A DNA stretch of 64,000 bases from DATCJA01 sp963734635 (GTDB taxonomy: Bacteria; Acidobacteriota; Vicinamibacteria; Vicinamibacterales; UBA2999), in the NCBI GenBank assembly GCA_963734635.1, contig CAVTIA010000003.1:868001-932000 (forward strand). The letters are read 5' to 3'. The notes under the pieces were generated by a model. The model was not told where the DNA came from. It made no database searches and saw nothing but the letters and a program-made list of their open reading frames with translations. The position numbers and the translations under genes are program-made. Of this stretch, positions 15,668 to 25,244 are shown piece after piece. Positions within the stretch are counted from its first letter, which is position 1; every line of letters starts with the position of its first letter.

Positions 15668-16388
15668 TCACTCGCCCTTGAGGATTGCCCTCACCCGCTT
15701 CATGTCTTCCCATACGTCCCGCTTTGCGGAAGGCGTGCGCAGCAGATACGCGGGATGATAGGTCGGGATCAGGATCGCATCCCGGTACTCTGTACTCCCG
15801 GCCGCGCAACCGGGTAATCGGGTCCGTCGTGCGGAGCAGTGACTGCGCGGCGAACTTACCGAGCGCCACGATTACCTTTGGCTTGATCGTATCGATCTGA
15901 CGAAACAGGAATGGCTCGCACTGCTCGACTTCATCGGGCTCCGGGTTGCGATTGCCCGGCGGCCGGCACTTGATTACGTTCGCGATGTAGACGTCCTCAC
16001 GACGCAGCTCGATGGCTTCGATGATCTTCGTGAGTAGCTGACCGGCGCGGCCCACGAAAGGCTCGCCCTGGATATCTTCATCGGCGCCCGGGGCCTCGCC
16101 GACGAACATGAGATCCGCGGCCGGATTGCCGACTCCGTACACGATTTGCCGTCGGCCAAGGCCGTGAAGCTTGCACCGCGTGCACTCGCCAAGGTCCTGC
16201 CGGATTGCGACGAGAGCCTCGCCGGGTGACGAAAACAGGACGACTGGCTGCGACGGCACAGGTTCGATCGTCTCGATAACCGGATTCCGGTCAGATGAAC
16301 GGCTGCGCCATTCGACGTCGCGCCGAACACCTTCGACACCGAGCTCACCGAAGAATTCGAGATGCGCTTCGAGCTGATCCTTCCGCAT
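15668..16388 (-). CDS. Uracil-DNA glycosylase, family 4 (Fe-S), one frameshift near the C-terminus
   Basis: It removes uracil from DNA in base-excision repair. After a variable N-terminal 60 residues come LGECTRCKLHGLGR, the active-site motif FVGEAPGADEDIQGEPFVG, and VIKCRPPGNRNPEPDEVEQC. The four cysteines fit the [4Fe-4S] cluster of family 4 enzymes. Near 15788 the frame must shift. The next frame reads ILIPTYHPAYLLRTPSAKRD, the conserved catalytic-His region, and ends at the TGA that abuts priA. The start overlaps the coaBC stop (TAATG). The order coaBC-udg-priA suggests cotranscription. Confidence 0.85.
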
Positions 16389-17614
16389 TACGCGCGAAGC
16401 GGCGCGGCAGCGCGTGTCTGGATGAGTTGTTCAACCCGATCGAGGATGGCGGCAGCCGCAGACTCTTTCGCCTGCACAGGAAGCTCTGTTTCGCCGGTCG
16501 GGCCGATGATGGTCACCGCGTTGGTCCCCACGTCGAAACCGGCGTCGGGCCGCGAGACGTCGTTGGCGACGATCAAATCGATCGCCTTTCGGGTCCTCTT
16601 TTCGCGTGCTTTGGCCACTACGTCTCCGGTTTCGGCCGCGAATCCTATGAGGATGGGAAGACCTGTCCCCTGGCGTGATGGCAGACGCCCAAGCTCGGCC
16701 AGGATATCCGGCGTTCGTTCGAGTCTGAGCGCAAGAGGCGCGTTCGTTTTTGCGATCTTGTCGGAAGACGGCGTGGCGGGCGTGTAGTCTGCGACAGCGG
16801 CAGCCATGACGATGATGTCCGCCCGGCCGGAATTTTCCATGACGGCCGCGTGCATTTCTGTGGCGCTGCGTACCCGAATCAGTTCATCGACGGCCGGAGG
16901 CTCAATCCGCGTCGGCCCTGCTACAAGAGTCACCCGTGCGCCGCGCCTGCGGGCTTCCGAGGCCAGCGCGAAACCCATCCTCCCGCTCGAGCGGTTACCG
17001 ATGTACCGGACCGGATCGATATCTTCGTAGGTGGGTCCGGCCGTGACCAGCACTCGACGCCCACGCAGCCGCGACTCAGCGGGCGACAGAATCCGAACGG
17101 CCGCGTCGACGATATCGGCCGGCTCGGCCAGGCGCCCTTTGCCGATCCAGCCACACGCAAGATATCCCTCTCCTGGTTCGACGAAGCGCACGCCGCGGGA
17201 CGCGAGAAGCTGCAGATTCGCGCGGACCGCATCATGCGCCAGCATGTTCGTGTTCATCGCAGGCGCCAGAAGGACCGGCGCCCGCGTCGCAAGGTAAAGC
17301 GAGCTCAGAAAATCGTCGGCGATGCCGTGAGCGAACTTGCCGATCGTGTTCGCTGTACAAGGCGCCACCAGAAGCAGCCCGATGGCATCGGCAATCGCGA
17401 TGTGCTCGATGTCCGCGTTCATGCCCGGCCGCCACTGTGACGTGATGACCGGGCGCCTCGTGATCGCCTCGAACGTCACAGGACCGACGAATCGGGCTGC
17501 CGATCGCGTCATCACGGCAACGACGTCGTGCCCCTGCTTCTGCAGGCCGCGGCACACCTCGATCGCCTTGTACGCGCCGATCCCGCCGGTGACGCCGAGC
17601 GCGACTAGAGCCAT
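16388..17614 (-). CDS. coaBC: Bifunctional CoaBC: phosphopantothenoylcysteine decarboxylase/synthetase
   Basis: This 408-aa enzyme makes 4'-phosphopantetheine for coenzyme A. The CoaC half starts LGVTGGIGAYKAIEVCRGLQ (flavoprotein fold), with the APAMNTNM motif near residue 117 and the catalytic-Cys loop GYLACGWIGKGR. The CoaB half starts at VLVTAGPTYEDIDPVRYIGN and includes NRSSGRMG, AAVADYTP and a nucleotide-binding FAAET. Full length and intact. It starts one base after the rpoZ stop. Confidence 0.93.
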   Translation of the reverse strand: MALVALGVTGGIGAYKAIEVCRGLQKQGHDVVAVMTRSAARFVGPVTFEAITRRPVITSQWRPGMNADIEHIAIADAIGLLLVAPCTANTIGKFAHGIADDFLSSLYLATRAPVLLAPAMNTNMLAHDAVRANLQLLASRGVRFVEPGEGYLACGWIGKGRLAEPADIVDAAVRILSPAESRLRGRRVLVTAGPTYEDIDPVRYIGNRSSGRMGFALASEARRRGARVTLVAGPTRIEPPAVDELIRVRSATEMHAAVMENSGRADIIVMAAAVADYTPATPSSDKIAKTNAPLALRLERTPDILAELGRLPSRQGTGLPILIGFAAETGDVVAKAREKRTRKAIDLIVANDVSRPDAGFDVGTNAVTIIGPTGETELPVQAKESAAAAILDRVEQLIQTRAAAPLRA

Positions 17615-17615
17615 C

Positions 17616-17783
17616 TCACTCGGTGTCGATCTTTTCGACCTTCCGCTTCAGGACTTCGCGCTGCGCGATGGTGACCTTCTTCTCGCCCGCCTCGCGCGGT
17701 AACGCCCCCGCCATGAGCTGGCGCGCCCGCTGGCTGGCGATGACGACGAACTCAAACCGGTTTTCCTTTGGTACTCTCTGCAT
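17616..17783 (-). CDS. rpoZ: RNA polymerase omega subunit, 55 aa
   Basis: The short frame reads MQRVPKENRFEFVVIASQRA, then RQLMAGALPR and VTIAQREVL, the conserved helices of omega (N-R-F-E-x-V-x-x-A-x-x-R-A-R-Q-L). It helps assemble the polymerase through the beta' subunit. It lies between gmk and coaBC, the same order as in many bacteria. Its start lies 32 bases inside the gmk 3' end and its stop is one base from the coaBC ATG. Confidence 0.9.
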   Translation of the reverse strand: MQRVPKENRFEFVVIASQRARQLMAGALPREAGEKKVTIAQREVLKRKVEKIDTE

Positions 17784-18417
17784 GTCTGAATGTCCTGATG
17801 ATCCTCTCTGCGTCGGGCCGCGTGCTGTTTACACGCGACCGCTCCGCCCACACAATCGATGCCAGGCGCTCGACTGCCCCGTCGAGCTCGTCGTTGATGA
17901 CAACGTAATCGTACTGCGAATACTCGTCGACTTCGCGGCACGCCACCTGAAGCCGCCGCTGAATTTGATCCTCGGAATCCTTGCTTCGCCCACGAAGCCG
18001 TTGCTCGAGAATGGCGGCGGAAGGAGGCAGTACGAAGATCCCCACGGTGGGGATTCCACGGCTTCGCACTTGCCGCGCGCCCTGCACATCGATCACGAGA
18101 ACCACGTCCCGTCCTTCGCCGAGCAGTGCGTCGGTATCGGCTTTCGACGTTCCGTAAAAGTGGCCGAAGACGTCAGCCCACTCCAGAAACGCCCCTTGCC
18201 GCACCATTGCCTCGAAATGTTCGCGGCTGATGAAATTATAGTCGACGCCGCCTTGTTCCCCGGGACGAGCCGGTCTCGACGTGTAAGACCGTGACATCGT
18301 GAGGTTCGACACAACCTGCACCAGTCGCTCGACAAGCGTCGTTTTGCCTGTCCCAGATGGTGCCGAGACGATGAACAGCAGCCCCGCTCGACTGCTCCGC
18401 GCTTCATCATTCGACAT
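17752..18417 (-). CDS. gmk: Guanylate kinase
   Basis: The enzyme phosphorylates GMP to GDP. The 221-aa protein has the P-loop LFIVSAPSGTGKTTLVERL near the N-terminus, the GMP-binding region SRSYTSRPARPGEQGGVDYN, and the FLEWADVFGHFYGTSK and VLVIDVQGARQVR motifs. The end of the gene overlaps rpoZ by 32 bases and the start overlaps yicC by 11 bases, so the three are coupled. Confidence 0.93.
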   Translation of the reverse strand: MSNDEARSSRAGLLFIVSAPSGTGKTTLVERLVQVVSNLTMSRSYTSRPARPGEQGGVDYNFISREHFEAMVRQGAFLEWADVFGHFYGTSKADTDALLGEGRDVVLVIDVQGARQVRSRGIPTVGIFVLPPSAAILEQRLRGRSKDSEDQIQRRLQVACREVDEYSQYDYVVINDELDGAVERLASIVWAERSRVNSTRPDAERIIRTFRHAESTKGKPV

Positions 18418-19300
18418 TCTGGACCTGTTCGCGCATCCGCTCGAGCTCGGCCTTCGCCGTGATGATGAGCTCCGAGACGTGCAGCCCGTCGGCTTTTGCG
18501 CCTATCGTGTTGATCTCGCGATTCATTTCCTGGAGCAGGAAATCGAGCTTTCGACCGCACGGCTCGGAACTGGCCTGCAGCGCTTCCCAGTGCGCAAGGT
18601 GGGCACGGAACCGGGTCACTTCTTCGCTGATGTCCGAGCGCGCTGCGGCCCGGACGATTTCCTGCGCGATAAGGGCCTGGTCCACCGCCACCTCGAAACT
18701 GATCTCGCGCACACGCTCTTTCAACCGCGCCTCGAGAGCACCGCGCCCCTCATCAGCTGCCGCCGCCAGTTGCGACACGAGACTGCCTAGCGTGTGACGC
18801 CTCCCGTCGAGATCGGCGCACAGATGCTCCCCTTCGCGAGTGCGCATCGCATCGAGATCTGCCAGCCCCTGCTCGACCGCCGCCTCGACGCTCGCGGCAA
18901 GCTGCGCCTCGACAGCCGGATCGGCTTCGATGGGCCGTTCGCGGACCGTGAGCGCCTGCGGGAGGCGAAGCAGGTCGCCGGGCGTCAAGGAGCCAGACAC
19001 AAGGCCGCGCTCTCTCGCGCGATCGAGCGCCGCCGACAACGCGGTGGCGAACTCCGCATTCAGCTCGACGATCGGCACCGCGGCCGACCGCAGCTGCACG
19101 CTGATCGCCAGCTCCACCCGGCCACGTGCGAGCCGCTTCTGGAGCAGTGCGCGGATGCGCGGCTCGAGGTCACCGAGAGAGGAGGGGATGCGGAGTTGAA
19201 CGTCAAGGAACCGGTGATTGACAGCCCGGATGGTGAGGCCTATCGTGGCGCGCTCGTCTTCGTGTGTGAGCGAGGCGAAGCCAGTCATCGATTTGATCAT
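18407..19300 (-). CDS. yicC: YicC-family endoribonuclease
   Basis: The 297-aa product begins IKSMTGFASLTHEDERATIG and ends with the conserved block DFLLQEMNREINTIGAKADG and AKAELERMREQVQNVE. These are the N- and C-terminal YicC domains (the C-terminal one formerly DUF1732). E. coli YicC is a hexameric endoribonuclease that helps degrade the small RNA RyhB. It is normally next to gmk, as here. Confidence 0.9.
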   Translation of the reverse strand: MIKSMTGFASLTHEDERATIGLTIRAVNHRFLDVQLRIPSSLGDLEPRIRALLQKRLARGRVELAISVQLRSAAVPIVELNAEFATALSAALDRARERGLVSGSLTPGDLLRLPQALTVRERPIEADPAVEAQLAASVEAAVEQGLADLDAMRTREGEHLCADLDGRRHTLGSLVSQLAAAADEGRGALEARLKERVREISFEVAVDQALIAQEIVRAAARSDISEEVTRFRAHLAHWEALQASSEPCGRKLDFLLQEMNREINTIGAKADGLHVSELIITAKAELERMREQVQNVE

Positions 19301-19303
19301 TTA

Positions 19304-21046
19304 CTAGATCTCGATTTCCGCCGGCTCTTCCTGCAGCTGCAATTCGTAGAGTTTCGCATACGCTCCGGCGCGCGCCATCAGCTCGTCATGCGTCCCGGAC
19401 TCGACAATCCGGCCGCGCTCCAGGACCACAATGGCGTCGGCACGCCGCACGGTCGAGAGTCGATGGGCAATGACGAAGCACGTCCTGTTGTGCATGAGGT
19501 TCGAGAGGGCGTCCTGAACCAGCATCTCGGCTTCTGCGTCGAGCGAGGACGTCGCCTCGTCCAGGATCAAGATCGGCGAGTCGCGCAGAATTGCCCGGGC
19601 AATCGCAATTCGCTGCCGCTGCCCACCCGAAAGCCGCTGCCCCCGCTCGCCAATCAGCGTTTCGTACCCGTCGTCAAGTCGTACGATGAACTCGTGGGCA
19701 TGTGCGGCCAGCGCGGCGGACTCGATTTCGTCGCGAGTGGCGTCGGGCTTGCCGTATGCAATGTTCGCCGCGATGGTGTCGTCGAAGAGAACCGTTTCCT
19801 GCGTCACCATACCGATCTGCGATCGGAGCGATGCGAGGGTTACGTCACGCACGTCGCAGCCGTCCAGGAGAATAGCGCCTCCTGTGACGTCGTAGAAGCG
19901 GGGGATCAGGTTGACCAGCGTCGTCTTGCCGGCGCCGCTGCGGCCGACGATAGCCAGCATGTGACCGGCGCCCACCGTTAAGCTCACTCCGTCGAGCGTC
20001 GCGGGCCCCTCTTCCGGTCCATATCTGAACCGCACGTCGCGGAACTCGATTCGGCGGGCGAAGAGTGGCAACGCCGAGGCGCCGAGGCGCTCCTGTACTT
20101 CATTGTGGGCGTCGAGCACCTCGAAAATGCGCTCACCGGCAGCCATCGCCTGCTGAAGATCCGCGTTGACGCGACTCAGCTTCTTGGCCGGGGCGTACAT
20201 CATGAACAGCGCCGCCACGAACGCAGTGAATTCGCCTGGCGACAGCCGGCCGGCTCCGATTTCCTGCGAGCCATACATGAGCGCACCGACAAAAGCCACG
20301 CCGCCGATGAATTCCATCAGCGGCGGCAGCGCCGACAGAGCGCTCGTGACTTTCATGCTCGTCCGGTAGAAGTGTTGGGAGGCGCGCTCGAACTTCGTCG
20401 CCTCTCGTTGCTCGGCCCCGAACGCTTTGACAATGCGGTGTCCGGTGATCGCCTCGGCGCTCAGGTGAGACATCTGCTCCAGCGCCTCCTGGCTGCGCCT
20501 CGCGGTACGGCGTACACGCTGGCCCAGACGAACCAGCGGATACACGACCAGCGGGGCGCCAGTCAGACACACCAGGGCCAGACGCGCGTCGTAGTAGAAG
20601 AGAAGCGCCGCGAAGCCGATGAGCGCCAGCGACTCACGCGCCAGATCGCCCATCGTCTCGGAGACGGCCCGCTGAACCAGCGCAACGTCGTTGGTGAGTC
20701 GCGAGAGCAGTCGGCCGGTTGTCTGCAGCGCGAAGAAGGCGACGGACTGTCCGAGGACGTGTCGGAACAGCAAGTTCCGAAGATCACATACGACACGTTG
20801 ACCGACGTCGGTCATCAGGTACCCCGAGAGGTACGCGCCGACGCCTTTGACCAGATAAACGATCAGGATGGCGGCCGCAATTGGGACGAGGTTCTCGCGG
20901 TTTGGGAGCACCTCGTCGAAGATGGGTTGAATCAGGGCAGCGAGCGTCGCCGACGCGGCGCCGTACACGACCATGGCGGCCACGGCAGCCAGCAGCCGCG
21001 CGCGATGCGGGCGCGCGTACCGCAGCAGTCGGACCAGTACATTCAC
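19304..21046 (-). CDS. msbA: MsbA-type ABC exporter (fused membrane and ATPase domains)
   Basis: I use the GTG at 21046, which overlaps the stop of the upstream transferase (GTGA) and gives 580 aa, the usual MsbA length. ATGs at 21076 and 21100 are possible. Six membrane helices span about residues 20-300. The ATPase has Walker A (IVGRSGAGKTTLVNLI), Q-loop (GMVTQETVLF), signature LSGGQRQRIAIARAI, Walker B LILDEATSSLDAE and the H-loop IAHRLST. The family flips lipid A or other lipid-linked molecules across the inner membrane. Being joined to glycan genes, it may move a lipid-linked saccharide. Confidence 0.85.
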   Translation of the reverse strand: MNVLVRLLRYARPHRARLLAAVAAMVVYGAASATLAALIQPIFDEVLPNRENLVPIAAAILIVYLVKGVGAYLSGYLMTDVGQRVVCDLRNLLFRHVLGQSVAFFALQTTGRLLSRLTNDVALVQRAVSETMGDLARESLALIGFAALLFYYDARLALVCLTGAPLVVYPLVRLGQRVRRTARRSQEALEQMSHLSAEAITGHRIVKAFGAEQREATKFERASQHFYRTSMKVTSALSALPPLMEFIGGVAFVGALMYGSQEIGAGRLSPGEFTAFVAALFMMYAPAKKLSRVNADLQQAMAAGERIFEVLDAHNEVQERLGASALPLFARRIEFRDVRFRYGPEEGPATLDGVSLTVGAGHMLAIVGRSGAGKTTLVNLIPRFYDVTGGAILLDGCDVRDVTLASLRSQIGMVTQETVLFDDTIAANIAYGKPDATRDEIESAALAAHAHEFIVRLDDGYETLIGERGQRLSGGQRQRIAIARAILRDSPILILDEATSSLDAEAEMLVQDALSNLMHNRTCFVIAHRLSTVRRADAIVVLERGRIVESGTHDELMARAGAYAKLYELQLQEEPAEIEI

Positions 21047-21753
21047 TCGCTGAATCGGTACCGGAGCAGCACCCATAGCGCTACGACCCCGTCGCGCCAC
21101 CCGATCTTCTTGCCCTCGTCATATCCGCGGCCGTCGTACGTGATTGGCACCTCGTATACACGGTAGCCGCGCTTGAATATTTTCGCCGTGAGCTCAGGTT
21201 CGATGCCGAAGCCGTCCGACTGCAGCTTCATCGACCGGAGGACGTCGGCTCTCATTACTTTGTAGCAGGTCTCCATGTCGGTCAGCATCGTGTTGTAAAG
21301 GATATTCGTGATCAAGGTCAGTACGCGATTACCCAGGTAATGTGAAAAGAGAAAGACGCGATGCCGGCCGAGGAAGCGCGACCCGTAGACGACGTCTGCC
21401 CTTCCCTGGCAGATCAGCTCGATCAACACGGGAAATTCTTCCGGTGAATACTCCAGGTCGGCGTCCTGGATAACGACTAGGTCGCCACGCACGGCTTCGA
21501 ACCCCCGGCGCAACGCAGCGCCTTTGCCCTGATTGTGCGGCTGCAAGAGCAGCGTGAACCCCAGTTCCCGCTGCAACCGTTGCAGTGCGTCCCGTGTGCC
21601 GTCCGTGGAGGCGTCGTCCACCACGATCAGTTGCGTCCTCACCGGCACGGCCATCACGCGTCGCACGATTTCCTCGATGGTTGCCGACTCGTTGAAGGCC
21701 GGCATCACGACCGAGAGAAGCGGATCGTCGAGAACCCCTCGAATTTTGGACAT
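21043..21753 (-). CDS. GT2 glycosyltransferase, DPM/polyprenyl-phosphate type
   Basis: The ATG at 21753 overlaps the galE stop (TAATG) and gives 236 aa. A longer open frame to 21849 lacks similarity. Motifs are LSVVMPAFNESATIEEIV, VVDDASTDGTR and VIQDADLEYSPEE (DxD-type metal site), then GSRFLGRHR and a C-terminal KKIGWRDG typical of transferases that load a sugar onto polyprenyl phosphate from a nucleotide sugar. It has no obvious C-terminal membrane helices. It probably works at the inner face of the cytoplasmic membrane for the glycan made by this locus. Confidence 0.85.
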   Translation of the reverse strand: MSKIRGVLDDPLLSVVMPAFNESATIEEIVRRVMAVPVRTQLIVVDDASTDGTRDALQRLQRELGFTLLLQPHNQGKGAALRRGFEAVRGDLVVIQDADLEYSPEEFPVLIELICQGRADVVYGSRFLGRHRVFLFSHYLGNRVLTLITNILYNTMLTDMETCYKVMRADVLRSMKLQSDGFGIEPELTAKIFKRGYRVYEVPITYDGRGYDEGKKIGWRDGVVALWVLLRYRFSE

Positions 21754-22775
21754 TATCGGGTCGTCACGCGATAGCCCAACGGATGTGTCGAGTGCCATCG
21801 CCACGCGTCGGCGACGATGACGTCGAGCGCAGCGCGGCGCGGCACCCATCCCAGCTCGCTCCGGATGCGGCTCGCCGACGCGTAGAGGACCGCCGGATCT
21901 CCGGCGCGCCTCGGAGCCACGCGGAGCGGCACCGACTTGCCGCTGGCCCGCTCCACCGCGGCCAGCACGTCTCGTACGGATGAAGGCTGCTCCGTGCCCA
22001 CGTTATATGTGGCCGCTTCGCCGCCCTCTTCCAGCCGCTGCACCGCACGCACATGCGCGTCCGCGAGATCGGTCACGTGCACGTAGTCGCGAAGGCAGGT
22101 GCCGTCCGGTGTTGGGTAGTCCTCACCGAAGATCTCGAATGGTGGTCCGCCTAGTGCCGCGTCGAACGCTCGCGGGATCGCGTGCACCTCCGGCATGTGA
22201 TCCTCACCGAGCTCACCATCGGGATCGGCGCCTGCAGCGTTGAAGTACCGCAGTCGTATCGAGCGGATTCCGTAGGCGCGCTCGAAGTGCGGGAGGGCAT
22301 GCTCGATAGCCAGTTTCGTCTGCCCGTACGCATTGATCGGCGACGTCGGGTGCGTTTCTACAAGTGGAACCTGAGTCGGTTCACCGTAGACTGCACACGT
22401 CGAAGAAAATACAAAGTGCCGGCAGCCCTCGGCACGCATCGCCTCGAGCGTGGCCAGTGTCCCTCCGACGTTGTTCTGATAGTAGGCCGAGGGGTCGCGA
22501 ACCGAATCAGACACGACCAGGAGGGCCGCGAAATGCATCACCGCGGTGGCGCCGCTTTCCCGAATTGCGCGCCTGACGGCATCGATGTCGCGAATATCAC
22601 CCTCGATGAGCGGTGCGCCCAGGGCTGCTTCTGGATGTCCTGCAGACAGATTGTCGAAAATAATCACCCGGCGGCGCGCACGGCGCAGAGCCTTGGCGCT
22701 GTGACTGCCGATGTAACCCGCACCTCCGGTGACCAGAACCGCACCGGACTGAAAGGGGGGCTCAGGCGCGGCCAA
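21753..22775 (-). CDS. galE: UDP-glucose 4-epimerase
   Basis: An extended short-chain dehydrogenase of 340 aa interconverting UDP-glucose and UDP-galactose. NAD-binding TGGAGYIGS lies at residues 16-24, the SST motif at 124-126 and the catalytic Tyr150-x-x-x-Lys154 within INAYGQTKLAIEH. The substrate-binding RYFNAAGADPDGELGEDH block is typical of GalE. The start overlaps ugd by 14 bases, and it heads into the transferase-msbA pair. Confidence 0.92.
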   Translation of the reverse strand: MAAPEPPFQSGAVLVTGGAGYIGSHSAKALRRARRRVIIFDNLSAGHPEAALGAPLIEGDIRDIDAVRRAIRESGATAVMHFAALLVVSDSVRDPSAYYQNNVGGTLATLEAMRAEGCRHFVFSSTCAVYGEPTQVPLVETHPTSPINAYGQTKLAIEHALPHFERAYGIRSIRLRYFNAAGADPDGELGEDHMPEVHAIPRAFDAALGGPPFEIFGEDYPTPDGTCLRDYVHVTDLADAHVRAVQRLEEGGEAATYNVGTEQPSSVRDVLAAVERASGKSVPLRVAPRRAGDPAVLYASASRIRSELGWVPRRAALDVIVADAWRWHSTHPLGYRVTTR

Positions 22776-24060
22776 TGGAGTAGTAGGCGAAGCCGTTCTG
22801 TTTCATCTGATCAGGCGTATAGAGATTTCGGCCGTCGAACACGATAGGTCCGCGCATCAGTTTTCGCATTCGCGCGAAATCGGGCCGCCGGAACTCGTTC
22901 CATTCGGTAACAATGGCCAGGCAGTCGGCGCCCTTGAGCGCCTCGTAATTGCCGGACGAAAAGGCCACCCGGTTACCGAAGATTCGTTTCCCAACCGGAA
23001 TCGCCTCAGGGTCGTACGCCTGCACTTTTGCACCCGAAGCGAGGAGGCCTTCGATGAGCGGGATCGATGGAGCCTCGCGCATGTCGTCGGTCCTGGGCTT
23101 GAATGACAGACCCCAGACCGCAACGGTCTTGCCTTTGATGCTGCCGAAATGCTTACGCATCTTCGACAAGAGGCGCGTCTTCTGACAGGCATTCACGGCC
23201 TCGACCGCTTCCAGGATCCGGATGTCGTATTCCTTCTCGGCGGCGAAGCGAATCAGCGCCTGAACGTCCTTTGGAAAACAGCTGCCGCCGTAGCCAATGC
23301 CCGGAAACAGGAAAGACGGCCCGATGCGGCGATCCGAGCCGACGGCGCGCCGCACCTGATCGATGTCCGCTCCAACCAGCTCACACACGTTGGCAATCTC
23401 GTTCATGAAAGAAATGCGCGTCGCGAGCATGGCATTCGCGGCGTACTTTGACAGCTCCGCACTGCCACAGTCCATCACCATGATCGGCGCGCCCGTGCGG
23501 GTAAACGGGCTGTAGACTTCCCGCATCAACTCCTCTGCCCGTGGATCTTCCGCGCCAATCACGACGCGATCGGGCTTCATGAAGTCCTCTACCGCGGCAC
23601 CCTGCTTGAGAAACTCGGGGTTGCTGACGACGCTGAAGGGGTGCGTGGTTTCGCGGCGGATCACCTCGCGAACACGGGTGGCTGTGCCCACCGGAACGGT
23701 GCTCTTGTCGACGATCACCTTGTATCCATTCATGGATCGCGCGATGTCGCGCGCAACGCTGAGTACCTGGTTCAGGTCCGCCGAGCCGTCTTCACCCTGC
23801 GGCGTGCCGACCGCAATGAAAATCACGGAAGCGGCGCGAACAGCCTTTGGCAGCGTTGAGGTGAACGCGAGGCGGCCTTCGACACGATTGCGCCGGACCA
23901 GTTCCTCCAGGCCGGGCTCGTAAAATGGCATCTTACCCCGGCGAAGTTTGCGCACTTTTTCGTCGTCGCGATCGACGCAAACGACATCGTTACCACTCTC
24001 CGCGAGGCAAGCTCCTGCAACCAACCCGACATAACCCGTGCCTATGATCGCGATCTTCAT
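22762..24060 (-). CDS. ugd: UDP-glucose 6-dehydrogenase
   Basis: It oxidises UDP-glucose to UDP-glucuronate with two NAD. I take the ATG at 24060, where the Rossmann motif begins (MKIAIIGTGYVGLVAGACLA). The catalytic cysteine is residue 261 in GIGYGGSCFPKDVQAL. The C-terminal UDP-binding domain contains VAVWGLSFKPRTDDMREAPS. At 432 aa it is standard length. It is divergent from the plus-strand glycosyltransferase array. Its product feeds the decarboxylase at 30881. Confidence 0.93.
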   Translation of the reverse strand: MKIAIIGTGYVGLVAGACLAESGNDVVCVDRDDEKVRKLRRGKMPFYEPGLEELVRRNRVEGRLAFTSTLPKAVRAASVIFIAVGTPQGEDGSADLNQVLSVARDIARSMNGYKVIVDKSTVPVGTATRVREVIRRETTHPFSVVSNPEFLKQGAAVEDFMKPDRVVIGAEDPRAEELMREVYSPFTRTGAPIMVMDCGSAELSKYAANAMLATRISFMNEIANVCELVGADIDQVRRAVGSDRRIGPSFLFPGIGYGGSCFPKDVQALIRFAAEKEYDIRILEAVEAVNACQKTRLLSKMRKHFGSIKGKTVAVWGLSFKPRTDDMREAPSIPLIEGLLASGAKVQAYDPEAIPVGKRIFGNRVAFSSGNYEALKGADCLAIVTEWNEFRRPDFARMRKLMRGPIVFDGRNLYTPDQMKQNGFAYYSIGRA

Positions 24061-24123
24061 GCGCCTCCCGCGACTTTCGTCGCCGGTTCGCCTCAAACGG
24101 CTGAGGCTATCATAACGTTTCGA

Positions 24124-25242
24124 ATGCGAATTCTCGTCGACTACCGGCCCGCACTTCGGCAGCGCACCGGGGTCGGCGAGTACATCCATCAGCTCATCCG
24201 GGCCTACGCGAGTGCGTACCCGGGCGAAGTGACGATTTTCACCAGCTCCTGGAAAGATCGTCCCTCATTGCAGGTATCGTCTGAACTCGGTGTGCCAATA
24301 ATCGACCGCCGCATACCAGTGCGGGTGTTGAATCTGCTCTGGCACCGAGCGGAATGGCCGACGATCGAAGCGGTTGCCGGGCCTGTGGATGTGGCTCATT
24401 CGGCGCACCCGCTGCTCATGCCTGCCCGCCACGCGGCCCAGGTCGTCACAATCCACGATTTGTTCTTTCTGACCGATAGTGCCCGGAACGGCGCTGAGAT
24501 CCGGCGTGACTACCCTGCTCTGGCGGGGAGCCACGCTCGGCGCGCGCACGCCGTCATTACGTCCACCGAGTACGGAAAGCGGCTGGTGCGCGATCGTCTC
24601 GGCGTTGCTGAGGAGCGGATTTACGTGTGCCGTCCCGGAGCGCCTTCGTGGAAGTCAATCGGGCAGGCGCCCAATGTTCCACGCGAAGGCTATCTGCTTT
24701 TCGTAGGTACGCTCGAGCCGAGGAAAAACATAGGAACGCTGCTCGACGCGTATGAGGTTCTCCTCCGCCGGAGCCCTTCGCCGCCGACGCTGCTCATTGC
24801 CGGACGCGCCACGGCAGAAGCGCGTGAGTGGCTTTCACGCATTGAGGCGCCACCGCTGGCCGGCCGGGTGCGATACGCGGGCTATGTTTCCGATGAACAA
24901 CGTGAGCAGCTCTACTCTGGCGCCCGGCTGCTTGTGCTCCCGTCGCTCGACGAAGGGTTTGGCCTGCCGGCGCTCGAAGCGATGTCGGCAGGTGTGCCGG
25001 TCGTCGCGTCTAACCGCGGATCGCTGCCTGAAGTTGTCGGCTCTGCCGGCGTGCTCGTCGACCCTGATGACGTCGCCGCGTTGTCGACGGCGCTCGAGCG
25101 GCTCGCATTTGACGATGCGGCGGCGGCAGAAGCGGGAGCGGCGGGGTTGGCGCGTGCACGGACGTTCACGTGGGGTGCTGCTGCTGCCACACTGCACCGG
25201 GCCTACGCGGAGGCCGTCACGCGCTCCCGACAAACGAATTAA
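24124..25242 (+). CDS. GT4 glycosyltransferase 1 of the glycan locus
   Basis: The 372-aa retaining transferase starts MRILVDYRPALRQRTGVGEY (the N-terminal GVGxY acceptor-side loop). In its C-terminal half it carries LFVGTLEPRKNIGTLL and the donor-binding DEGFGLPALEAMSAGVPVVA (E-x7-E motif). Donor and acceptor sugars cannot be inferred. It is the first gene of the plus-strand array, 63 bases from divergent ugd, and is followed after 2 bases by the next GT4. A TATCAT box at 24108-24113 may be its -10. Confidence 0.88.
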   Translation: MRILVDYRPALRQRTGVGEYIHQLIRAYASAYPGEVTIFTSSWKDRPSLQVSSELGVPIIDRRIPVRVLNLLWHRAEWPTIEAVAGPVDVAHSAHPLLMPARHAAQVVTIHDLFFLTDSARNGAEIRRDYPALAGSHARRAHAVITSTEYGKRLVRDRLGVAEERIYVCRPGAPSWKSIGQAPNVPREGYLLFVGTLEPRKNIGTLLDAYEVLLRRSPSPPTLLIAGRATAEAREWLSRIEAPPLAGRVRYAGYVSDEQREQLYSGARLLVLPSLDEGFGLPALEAMSAGVPVVASNRGSLPEVVGSAGVLVDPDDVAALSTALERLAFDDAAAAEAGAAGLARARTFTWGAAAATLHRAYAEAVTRSRQTN

Positions 25243-25244
25243 GA

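Noticed and set aside
18794..19981. Long plus-strand open frame of 395 codons
   Set aside because: Antisense shadow across yicC and msbA.
20105..21166. Long plus-strand open frame of 353 codons
   Set aside because: Antisense shadow of msbA and the DPM-type transferase.
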